Source: Patescibacteria group bacterium (lineage in GTDB: Bacteria; Patescibacteriota; Gracilibacteria; UBA1369; JAHJTR01). Taken from it: a stretch of DNA of 24,715 nucleotides. The first letter of the stretch is position 1. Each line of letters opens with the position of its first letter. The translations under genes were made by a program, and so were the position numbers. Where the stretch lies: contig JAHJTR010000038.1 of assembly GCA_018829865.1 (NCBI GenBank), positions 1-24,715 on the forward strand, given 5' to 3'. The notes under the pieces are model-generated. The model saw only the letters and a program-made list of their open reading frames with translations. It had not been told where the DNA came from and did not search any database. Positions 1 to 9,300 of the stretch are shown one piece after another.

Positions 1-102
1 GGATTCTGAAGAGCTGAGCAGTATTTTGTGGGGAGAGGAGGAGCAATCGGAAATCGGAAGAATCCCGAAAGGGATTCTGAAGATTGGAGACTTGCTCCGA
101 CG
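1..102 (-). repeat. Partial structured repeat (copy D) abutting tRNA-Arg
   Basis: This is the right-hand part of the family present three times at 16189-16777. Shared words include CTGAAGAGCTGAGCAGTATTT (bases 6-26 here), GGAGGAGCAATCGGAAATCG and the terminal TCCGACG next to the tRNA. It contains a perfect hairpin at 60-77 (GAATCCC, loop gaaa, GGGATTC). The outer-stem arm reads ATTTTGTGGGG, a variant different from those of copies B and C; its partner arm lies outside the window. On the minus strand the repeat directly follows the CCA end of tRNA-Arg, so it could be co-transcribed with it. Function unknown. Confidence 0.7.
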
Positions 103-179
103 TGGTACGCCCGACAGGAATCGAACCTGTGACCTAAAGCTTAGAAGGCTTCCGCTCTATCCAACTGAGCTACGGGCGC
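103..179 (-). tRNA. tRNA-Arg (anticodon TCT)
   Basis: The reverse complement folds as a full cloverleaf. The acceptor is GCGCCCG/CGGGCGT, the D arm GCTC/GAGC, the anticodon loop CTTCTAA (anticodon TCT), and the T arm ACAGG-TTCGATT-CCTGT. The discriminator is A and CCA is encoded. It reads Arg AGA codons. It is immediately followed by repeat copy D. Confidence 0.96.
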
Positions 180-272
180 ATATTGTGTTTTTTAACTTTT
201 CCCAGACAGTTTGCTTTAAATTTCAATTAATAACAAGATTTTTTTTGATAATTGTGGTATTTATAATTGAAT

Positions 273-884
273 ATGGTTGATAAAACTCCTAAAAATACGG
301 ATTCAATCGAGCAGCTGCATCAAATTGTGGCGGATGGGGGTTTTGATATACAGGAGCCGGAGGATAAAAACCTAGAATATGCTGGCGGGGAATATGATAT
401 TTCAAAGTTGCTTGATGAAGGTATAAATAAAGAATATGCCGAGGAGTTGCTAAGACTTGTTGTTGTTTGTTTAAAAAAACCGATTATTACAGATTCCTAT
501 GGTGAGGATCACGGCAAAAGGCGAGTGGCTGAGGATGATTTGCGTGAAGGACATGATCCTGAGACATCTGGTCGGATAAATCAAATTTTCCAAAGTAATA
601 AGTTAGGTATTAATTCACTTGGTTCAATTTATTCATTTATTCAATTTCTTTGGAATGAATGTAAAATTCCTGAAAATTCTCCCTTGAGAACAATTTTTAT
701 GAAATTGCCACTAATGAAAATTCAACTTGAGAATTCTACGAAATTTGAGCCATCTTATAATGGGGCAGGGGAATCTGATGGAGTAAATGAAAATCTTCTT
801 GAGTGGAAAATCGAGATATTAAAGATAATTGATAGTGTATGTTTTGAATTTTTGGATTTTTTAAAGTCAGAGAATAATCGTTAG
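273..884 (+). CDS. Hypothetical protein, 203 aa
   Basis: I do not recognise a family. The product is acidic and soluble-looking, with no signal peptide, no membrane segment and no cysteine-rich motif. The central part carries an acidic/basic stretch (YGEDHGKRRVAEDDLREGHD). The C-terminal half looks helical and hydrophobic (SLGSIYSFIQFLWNE; ILKIIDSVCFEFLDFLK). I chose the ATG at 273 over an in-frame TTG two codons upstream. There is no visible Shine-Dalgarno in the AT-rich leader. The gene runs toward, and is convergent with, the CDF transporter; the 48-base gap holds only a weak inverted repeat and no obvious terminator. Confidence 0.75.
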   Translation: MVDKTPKNTDSIEQLHQIVADGGFDIQEPEDKNLEYAGGEYDISKLLDEGINKEYAEELLRLVVVCLKKPIITDSYGEDHGKRRVAEDDLREGHDPETSGRINQIFQSNKLGINSLGSIYSFIQFLWNECKIPENSPLRTIFMKLPLMKIQLENSTKFEPSYNGAGESDGVNENLLEWKIEILKIIDSVCFEFLDFLKSENNR

Positions 885-932
885 TTACAGTTAAAGACGT
901 CGGTAAACAATGCCGGTTAATTATTGTAGGAG

Positions 933-1787
933 TTAGACCGCATCGATATGCACAAATACTTCTTCTATATCCTTGATCTTTTTGATCTCATTTTTGACAG
1001 ATTCTCCGATATCATGACCTTCTTTTACTGTAAAACTGCTTTTGATTCTGACAGCGAGTTCCACGTGAATTTGTGTGCCTACAAAATGGGCTCTCATGGT
1101 GTTGATGCCTTTGACCTCCTTAACACCTAACGCGACTGTCTTTATTCTTTTTATAACTCGAGGTGAAGGGCTCTCTCCCATAAGATATTTTAGATTTTCC
1201 ATGGCGATTTTGTAGCCGCTATAAAAAACCCATCCGGCGATAAAAACTGCGGCAATATTATCTATAATGCGGATGTTTAGGGCTATTCCACCAACCCCGA
1301 TCAACGCTATACTATTTGTGAGGACGTCATTTCGACAATCGATCATTCCGGCTTTAATCGCTTGGCTTGGCTCTTTTTTTATGACTTTTCGTAAATATGT
1401 GTACATTCCGAGTTTGATGATTATCACGGCGAGTAATATCCAAAGTGCCAGGGCGGCAAATTTATATTCGCTGCCGTTGATTATGCGCATCAGGGCCTCT
1501 CTTAAAATCTCAAATCCTAAAATTCCTGTAAAAACCGCTACAATTAGGGCTGCGATAGGTTCGGCGCGTTTGTGTCCGAAAGGATGATCAGCGTCTGCAC
1601 TTTGGTCGGAAACCTTTACAGTATAGAAAACTGCGGTTGAAGCTAAGATATCCATGAAAGAGTCAATCGCTGCGGATATTACGGCGAGGCTGTTTGAGGC
1701 CACTCCGGCAATTATTTTTATAATAAAGAGAAATATATTCCCGAGGAGTAGGAGATAAATGGCGCTTTTTCGTTTTTTGTTTTGCAT
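933..1787 (-). CDS. Cation diffusion facilitator (CDF) metal exporter
   Basis: A 284-residue membrane antiporter of the CDF family, exporting divalent metal in exchange for protons. The transmembrane part covers about residues 10-200. The metal site is visible as D42/D46 (IDSFMD) in TM2 and D150/D154 (DCRND) in TM5. The conserved HPFGH segment is at 68-72. The C-terminal dimerisation domain (about 210-284) ends with the usual VHIDAV. The TM5 pair is Asp-xxx-Asp rather than the His-xxx-Asp of Zn exporters, which in this family often goes with Mn or Fe; the substrate is inference. The ATG at 1787 gives the normal family length. The gene lies downstream of tRNA-Cys on the same strand, 83 bases away. 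Confidence 0.93.
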   Translation of the reverse strand: MQNKKRKSAIYLLLLGNIFLFIIKIIAGVASNSLAVISAAIDSFMDILASTAVFYTVKVSDQSADADHPFGHKRAEPIAALIVAVFTGILGFEILREALMRIINGSEYKFAALALWILLAVIIIKLGMYTYLRKVIKKEPSQAIKAGMIDCRNDVLTNSIALIGVGGIALNIRIIDNIAAVFIAGWVFYSGYKIAMENLKYLMGESPSPRVIKRIKTVALGVKEVKGINTMRAHFVGTQIHVELAVRIKSSFTVKEGHDIGESVKNEIKKIKDIEEVFVHIDAV

Positions 1788-1870
1788 TTTTGAAGATGAA
1801 GGTCTGTTTACTTTATAAATATACCAAAAAATTGCTTAAAACAAAGCTTTTTATTATGTCTATTTTTGTT

Positions 1871-1946
1871 TGGAGGCCACGGTCAGAATTGAACTGACGA
1901 ATGGCGGTTTTGCAAACCGCTGCCTTAACCACTTGGCTACGTGGCC
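1871..1946 (-). tRNA. tRNA-Cys (anticodon GCA)
   Basis: The reverse complement folds with acceptor GGCCACG/CGTGGCC, anticodon stem GCGGT/ACCGC, loop TTGCAAA (anticodon GCA) and T arm GTCAG-TTCAATT-CTGAC. The discriminator is T, as expected for Cys, and CCA is encoded. The structured repeats found beside the Arg and Lys tRNAs are absent here. Confidence 0.96.
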
Positions 1947-2105
1947 ACCTTGTGCAATTGATAATATATCAAAAAGCTTAGGAAATGGAAGGGATTGTTT
2001 TGGTTGGTGAATTATCGCTGTCTAATGTGGGCATCATAGTTGCTCATTTATTACTTTTGGGAGATGAACCTATAATCAAAAGTGAAGTGCAATTTAAATA
2101 AAAAA

Positions 2106-2154
2106 GAGGCCTGCTAAAATGTGAGTGAAAAACCTTACATTTAACCCAAGCCTC
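2106..2154 (+). promoter_or_regulatory. Stem-loop just upstream of the transposase start
   Basis: GAGGCCTGCTAAAATGTGAG pairs imperfectly with the segment ending CCAAGCCTC, across a loop of about 8 bases. The right arm ends two bases before the ATG at 2156. In a transcript entering from outside, this fold would sit over the ribosome-binding region. That resembles the protective 5' hairpins of some insertion sequences and could limit transposase made by read-through. The fold is seen; the role is inference. Confidence 0.5.
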
Positions 2155-2155
2155 C

Positions 2156-3189
2156 ATGAGAAACTATACTCATTTTTCGCAAGAAGAGCGAGAAACACTT
2201 TATGATCTTTTACAAATAGGCATAAACCAAAATAAAATCGGCAATATTATCGGGAAAAGTTCATCATCTGTTTCGAGAGAAATTAAGAGAAACAGTAGTT
2301 CAATTGAAAGAAAACATAACAACAGTCCCAAGAAAATAAAGTATTATTTGCCGCACAAAGCACAGAAAAAATATAAAAAGAGGAGAAAGGAGAGCAAATA
2401 CCCTTTTCCACTCAAAAAACCTAAAATATTCAAGTATGTAATAGGTCATCTCACATCATTTGAATGTTGGAGTCCTGATTCGATATCTGGACGAATAGAA
2501 AATGATATAGGCGAAAAAATTAGTACGGAATGTATTTATCAATTCATCTATAGTAAAAGAACTAAACATCTTGAATTATGGAAATATTTACGAAGAGCAC
2601 ATAAAAAAGACGCAAGAAAAAGGGCAGAAAACACAGAAGGGTGCTCATTCCCGGCAGAAAAGATATTTCTCTCCGACCAAGAAAAGTTGATGAAAGAAAA
2701 AGATTTGGCGATGGGGAGGGCGATAGTGTCCTTGGATTAAGGAAAAAATCGGTACTTCATACTGAAATTGAGAGATTAAGCAGAATGCTCTTTGTTGAAA
2801 AAATGAAACGAAAAACATCAGACGAAGTACGAAAAGCTGTGACAAAAATATTTAATCCATTACCGGATAAGATGAAGAGAACGACAACATTGGATAATGG
2901 GCCTGAGCATACACAGCATGAAAAAGTAACAAAAAACACAGGAATTCAAGTCTACTTTGCAAAACCTTACGCTTCATGGCAACGAGGAGCAAAAGAAAGC
3001 GTTAACGGACTAATTCGTTGGTATTTCCCTAAAGGGACAGACTTCGACAACATATCAATAAAAGAATTAAAACGAGTACAAAATGCCATTAATAATCGTC
3101 CAAGAAAATCTTTAGGATATAAAAAACCTATCGAAATATATACTCATATTTTAACAAGCTTAAATGAAAAAATTGCACTTGAAATTTGA
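2156..3189 (+). pseudogene. IS30-family transposase, -1 frameshifted
   Basis: Frame one (2156-2740) encodes the N-terminal helix-turn-helix (YTHFSQEERETLYDLL..., SSSVSREIKRN) and ends RRAHKKDARKR. The rest of the family sequence continues in the -1 frame to 3189: HRRVLIPGRKDISLRP, then GDGEGD, LDNGPEH, QRGAKESVNGL and YFPKGTDF. The switch falls near an A-run at 2614-2622. The catalytic DDE triad is intact: Asp codon at 2722, Asp at 2893, Glu at 2995, with 33 residues between the last two, as usual for IS30. The GDWEGD motif has Trp replaced by Gly. Single-frame transposases are normal in this family, so decay or a sequencing indel is likelier than programmed frameshifting, though an AAAAAGG slip site cannot be excluded. 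Confidence 0.85.
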
Positions 3190-3205
3190 ACTAGGGAAAA
3201 TATGT

Positions 3206-3234
3206 TTGACATTGTTATTTTTTTGTTATATAAT
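3206..3234 (+). promoter_or_regulatory. Perfect sigma70-type promoter of the giant gene
   Basis: TTGACA at 3206-3211 and TATAAT at 3229-3234 are separated by exactly 17 bases, so both hexamers and the spacing match the consensus. Transcription would start near 3241, leaving a 5' leader of about 115 bases before the ATG at 3355. The leader contains a small hairpin (GTGC...GCAC, about 3279-3294). The promoter lies 16 bases outside the right end of the IS. Confidence 0.8.
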
Positions 3235-3354
3235 AATCGGAATGCAACAGTTATGATGTTAATGATTGTGCGTTCAATGTGCGATATATTGCACGATAAA
3301 TCAGGTAGTTTAATTATTTAAATATTTACATTTATAAACTCTAAATTTAAAAAA

Positions 3355-6300
3355 ATGAGTAAAACAAAAATTGGATCCTTTTTAAAAAACAAACGCGTGA
3401 GGGCAAAGTTTTTTGGATCTGTAATTATTGGAATGTTGATCGCAATAATGGCTATCACTGTTTATGCTCAGCAGGATTTTTCCGTTCCCGGTTATGAGCC
3501 TCCATGTGTGAGGATTACCTCATCTAATGTTCTCGATCTGGAGTCTGGTACATCGACAGATGATCCCAACATTGATGATATTTTTTATGAAAATGTGGAT
3601 GGTATAACTGTGGCTAATATTTCTTCGGGTTTCTATGGAACTCTTTTAGGCAATGCTGGACAAGTTGAACCGACACTAGCCGATTGTGAACTTAATGTTG
3701 CTTTAACTACAAATTCAATCAATTTTGATAGTATTAATGATGGAGACTGGCTTTGTATAGCAACTGATGACAACGAAAACCAAAAATTCTATAAACAATA
3801 TGCGGCGCAATCGATTATTAATGAAGACTTGGTTCTTTGTACTGAACCTGTTGTTAGTGCTGATGACTACGATGGTGATGGTATTTTGAATAGTGCTGAT
3901 GTCTGCCCCGGAACACCTTTAGGCACACCCGTAGATGAAAGTGGTTGCGAAGTTGTTATTGTAGATACGGATAGCGATGGAATCGAGGATGCTATCGATA
4001 ATTGTCCTGCAATTTCTAATACCATGCAAGAAGATGAAGATGAAGATTTTGTGGGAGATGCATGTGATGCTTGTTTTGGTACAAGCCCAGGTGCCCAAGT
4101 TGACGAATTCGGTTGTGAGGTAGCTGTTTTTGATGGTGATAATGATGGAATTGAAGATTCTATCGATAATTGTGTTTTTACAGCAAATCCAGAACAAGAG
4201 GATGAAGACATAGATGGCGTAGGGGATGCCTGTGATGATTGTATAGGTACTCCTGTTGGAACCGTTGTTAATGAGTTTGGATGTGAAGCTATAGATGCTG
4301 ATGGTGATGGGGTAGAGGATAATATTGATAATTGCCCGCTAACTGCAAATCCTACTCAAGAAGATGCCGATTTTGATTTTGTGGGAGATGTTTGTGATAT
4401 TTGTGCTGGCACTCCTGAAGGAGTCGAAGTTCATAATCTTGTCGGATGCTCAATAGCTCAGTTTGCAGCTCTTGGCTTAGAAGATGATGATTCGGACGGG
4501 ATTCCCAATTTGTATGATTTTTGTCTAGGCGAAGGTACTGCGGGGGGCGTTGATGTTTATGGATGTAGCATGGGGACGGATGCTGATTTAGATGGCTGGA
4601 CTGTTGAAGGTGGTGATTGTAATGATAACAATGATCTTATTAATCCGGGGGCATTAGAAATATGTGATGATGGCATTGATAATGATTGTGATCTTTTAGA
4701 AGATATTGATGATACGGATTGTCAAGTTGAAACTGATACAGATAGCGATGGTATACCTGATTCAATTGATAATTGTCCTACCAATGCAAATGTGGATCAG
4801 CTTGATTTGGATTTTGATGGTCAAGGTGATGAATGTGATAGTGATAAGGATGGAGATGGATATGACGAATTTGATGATTGTAATGATATGGACTCAACGA
4901 TTTTTCCAAATGCACCTGAAATATGTGATGATGGGATTGATAATAACTGTAATAGTCTTGAAGACGGAGATGATCCAATGTGCCAGGGACCGATAGACTT
5001 TGACGGTGATGGTGTTGCTGACAGTGAAGATAATTGTATATTTGTTTCAAATGCAGATCAGGATGATACCGATTCCGATGGAGTTGGTAATGTTTGTGAT
5101 GATTGTCCGGGTAGTCCGATAGGTGGGCAAGTCAATGAATTTGGATGTCCCTTGGCCAGTGGCGAGGATGATGATTTTGATGGAATCGATAATGCTTTTG
5201 ATAATTGTCCTAATGTACCTAATGTTAGCCAGGCTGATGCCGATGGAGATGCGGTACCAGGTATAACGGGTGGCGATGCGTGCGATGAATCAACAACATT
5301 TACTACACAGGGTGAATTTGAATATGCTCCATTAGGTGATTATTTCGAAAAATTCTTTGTTAATGTTTATCCTAATTCTGAAATTACATTTGATAATATT
5401 GTAGCAGGTAGTACACAAGTTAGTTTTAATCAAACTAATGGTAGTTCAATAGTTACTACAATTCATGTTGTTACACCTGACAACGTCTTAGTTAATGAGC
5501 ATTCCGTTGCTATTCCTTTAAATGAAGGAGATGCAGGTACGATTAAGATTGATAATGTAAGTCATGAAAACCTGGTAAATATTACAAGCGTGGGAGCTGG
5601 CCAACCTTTTGTCGAACTATCTCCTATTGTTAATGCTTGTATTGTTAACCTTCCTGTAAACACAAATGTAACGATTACCGCAGATGGTCCTAATGGTACA
5701 AATACTTTCCACTCCGGAGGTGGTCAAATCTCGGTTAGATGTAATGATAGATCTAAGGCATTTTTAAATATTGATGATGCGGTTACTTATAGAGCTGATG
5801 GTGACTTGGATCAGTGGTTCAATGTTCAGACGGCAGGAGAAATATCGATAGCGGGTATGGCTGATTCGGTGGCTATTTTGGAACAAGGTGAGACTATTCA
5901 ATTTACAGATACAATGGATGAATTTGCTCAATTTGATCACTGGTTATCGGCTACAGCTGACGCTGGTGATGAAGTTGTTATTTTAGGAAAATCTTCTAGC
6001 GCATTTCTTAATACCGGCGAAGACTTACTTTATCATTATGATGGGACATTGAATTATGAGAGATGGAAATCAGGTTTAATAGGTTTTGTGGATGTTCATA
6101 GTGATTTTGCAACAGCTGTACTGGCTGCCAATGAGGAACTAAAATATTCTTATGATGAGAGTACATCTGTCGATCGATTTGAACCTCTGGCAACACTTGA
6201 ATCAGTGGATATAGTCGGTCAAATGGGTGGTATTGCTGAGCTTGAAACGGGAGAAATCCTTGATTATAGTTTTTCTCTCTCTACAAACACCGATAATTAC

Positions 6301-9300
6301 AGAGCTGCGCAAGTCGGAGATTTTCTAGTGTTTAAATCTGCTGACGACTCTTCTTCATCAGTGCTTAATCAAGATGAATCAATTAATTATTCTTATGACT
6401 TTGCCACTAGTAGGAGTTTTTACCAAGCCTCTACATTATCTTTGATTGAGATATTTGGTAATGGAGAATCCAATGCACAACTTGAAGATGATGAAGGGAT
6501 TTCTTATAAACATGGTACCCTTGACAATTCAGATATCTGGAGTGATGTTTTGACAGTGAATTATGTTCCAATTATGGGACCGAAAGGATCTATCGCAAAA
6601 CTTACGAATGACCAGGGTATTACTTATAAAGCTGGCTCTGATAATTGGTCAGGAGTTGTTGCTGCAGATTATATAGTTATTGCTGGTGAAGGTTCTTCCT
6701 ACACAAATCTCTATCCAAATGATTCAATTAGTCATGATCTTGTTTCTGATGGAATAATCAGAGATACATGGGCAGTAGTTTCTACTCAATCTGAGTCAGG
6801 CAAAATTAATGTTTACGGTGAAGAGCTATCACTCGCTAAACTTGAGCCGGGCGAAAAGGTTCAATATACTCATTATCCTGCCTCTACTCAGGATCAATGG
6901 TCTGCAATTCAAACTAATAATTATGTAGATATTTTGGGTGAAGATGATGGAAGTCTTGAGGTTGAAGTAAATGAAGCTGCGAGGTACAGTTATAATCAAG
7001 CTTCTCAATCGGGGACCTATATAGCTGATTCGACAGTCAATGGCATTTTACTGAAAGGCAAGGGCGATGTGATTTCTATGAATCTTGCGGAAAATGATAG
7101 TGTTTCTTACGATTTCAATTCAGTTGATGATACACATGCTATTGGTGTAGTAATTTCCAATAATGTTGTAAGCGTAGAAGGTACGGAGAAATCCGTGGCC
7201 AATGTATCTCAGGCCGAGGCCGTTACCTATAACAACAGTGAAGGCAGGGATAAGTGGTCAAACGTGGTTACAGCTGATGAGCAGGAATCTATTGAGATTA
7301 ACAGTGAATATGGAGAAACAAGTGCTGACCTTGATTCAGGAGAGGCCGTCGAATACAACAGGGATGATGTTACAGATTCTGATGTTTGGTCAAATGCGGA
7401 TACGGAAGAAGGCATTGAAGTATCCTCGTTTAAGAATACAACCGATGCTGTTGTAATTAATCTTGAAGAATTTGAAACTATTGAAGTTGCTGTTGCCGAG
7501 TTAACTGCAACTACATTGGTTAAAGCAGCACAGCTAATTGCTTTAGGTGAGCCGGTAGAAATCTTTGACTGCCTTGAAGATTACAATATTTCAAGTAGTT
7601 CGGTAGCCGTATTTATAGACGTTGCCGGCGAAAGAGTGCAGGTGACACCTGGAGAATCGTGTACTTCAATTACAATGGAGTCCGGTGATGCAAAGGTAGC
7701 AACATTCCTATCAGGAACTGTTTCTGCTCCAGAGGTTACTGACAACTCTGTTGTAACAAATCTGTCTGAGAATGATACTGTTGATATAACTGCTAACGGA
7801 TTGGAGAGTACTACTTTAATTACCAATACTGGTACCGGTTCTATTAGCTCATATACTTTCCCAAGTGGATATCCTCAACTTGGAGAAACCGTTAATTCTG
7901 AATCATATGATACTGATCCGGGAGAAACATCTTCAAATGGAGATGGAGATGAAGATGGTGTAATAGATGTATTTGATCTTTGTCCAAATACTCCACAGGG
8001 GGCCGAAGTAAATGATCAAGGTTGTTCAGAAAGTTTGACCTGTAGTTCTCTTTCAGGGGCTGTAACTTATGTTGACAATGGTTATGCTCCTGCTTGTTCA
8101 GGTATTAATCCAGGTGCGAAAAAATTAGCCCTTGTTGATAGCAGTTGTAATCCAATTGCAAATGCCAGAGTTAATCTGAGAACGTCAACCAGCTCTTATA
8201 TTACTTACAAAACAACAAATAGCGAGGGTATAGTTGATTTTAGTGACTATTCCGGTGGATCAACTCCATCAAAATTTGAGGTTGATTATATGGGAGGAAG
8301 TTACTCTACAGATCATGGAACATATGATAGCGGAACAGGTGTTCAAACAAAGGAATATAAACTTTCGTTGATAAACAGTGATTGCGATCCTGTTGCAAAT
8401 GCCAGAATTAATCTAAGAAGGGAAAACGGAAGCTATGTTACCTACAAGAAAACGGATTCTTCAGGAGTTGTCAATTTTCAAGTAGTGCCTGAGGCGAGAA
8501 TGAAGCTTGAGGCTGATTACAACGGTGCGACCTGGATGTCTGCCGCCAATACGGCCAATATGGATGTCACTTTAGGAACTGAAGGCTATAAACTATATCT
8601 ATCAAGTAGTAGTAGTTCTCCAATTGCCAATGCAAGGGTTAACCTGAGAAGAGAGAATGGTAGTTATATTACTTACAAAAAAACCGATGTGGATGGTATG
8701 GCTAAATTTGATGTCCTAACCGGTGGCTCACTTAAAATGGAAGTTGATTATAACGGTGCAACCTTTATGACTCCTGCATCAATATCTCACATGCAACAAG
8801 ATGTTCAGACTAAATCATTTGGTGCTTTACTAACAGAAAACGATGGTGATCCAATTTATAATGCCAGAGTTAATCTTCGAAGAGCCAATGGTAGCTACGT
8901 TGTGTATGCAAAAACTAATCCTTCAGGTGTAGCTAACTTTGAGGTTGTACCTAATGCTGAGATGAAGCTTGAGGTTGACTACATGGGGGCTACATTTATG
9001 ACTAATGCCGTTACAGTTACTGATAATAGTCAGATTCCCGTACAGACTCTTGCTTATGAAATGGTATTTAAGGATAGCAACGGTGAACCTATCTATAATG
9101 CTCGAATTAATTTAAGAAGAGCAAATGGTAGTTATGTGACTTACAAAAAAACCAATTCATTTGGATCTGCTATCTTCCAGGTTGTACCTAATGCCAACAT
9201 GAAGATGGAGGTTGATTATAATGGTGACCAGTATATGACAGCAGCTACAGAGGTTTCGTCAAATAAGCAGGTTTCAGTGAATACATACTACTATGGAGCG

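Larger units (their letters stand above)
2076..3189 (+). mobile_element. IS30-family insertion sequence
   Basis: About 1.1 kb, bounded by imperfect inverted repeats that match at 17 of 20 positions: TCAAAAGTGAAGTGCAATTT at 2076-2095 and its inverted counterpart at 3170-3189. The only gene inside is an IS30-type transposase, whose TGA stop lies within the right repeat. I could not identify a convincing target-site duplication, so the exact outer ends may be a few bases further out. The element sits between tRNA-Cys and the giant surface-protein gene. Confidence 0.8.

Noticed and set aside
26..280. Open frame of 84 codons on the plus strand
   Set aside because: It is read through the antisense of tRNA-Arg (the RNRTCDLKLRRLPLYPTELRA part) and the repeat; no independent coding signal.
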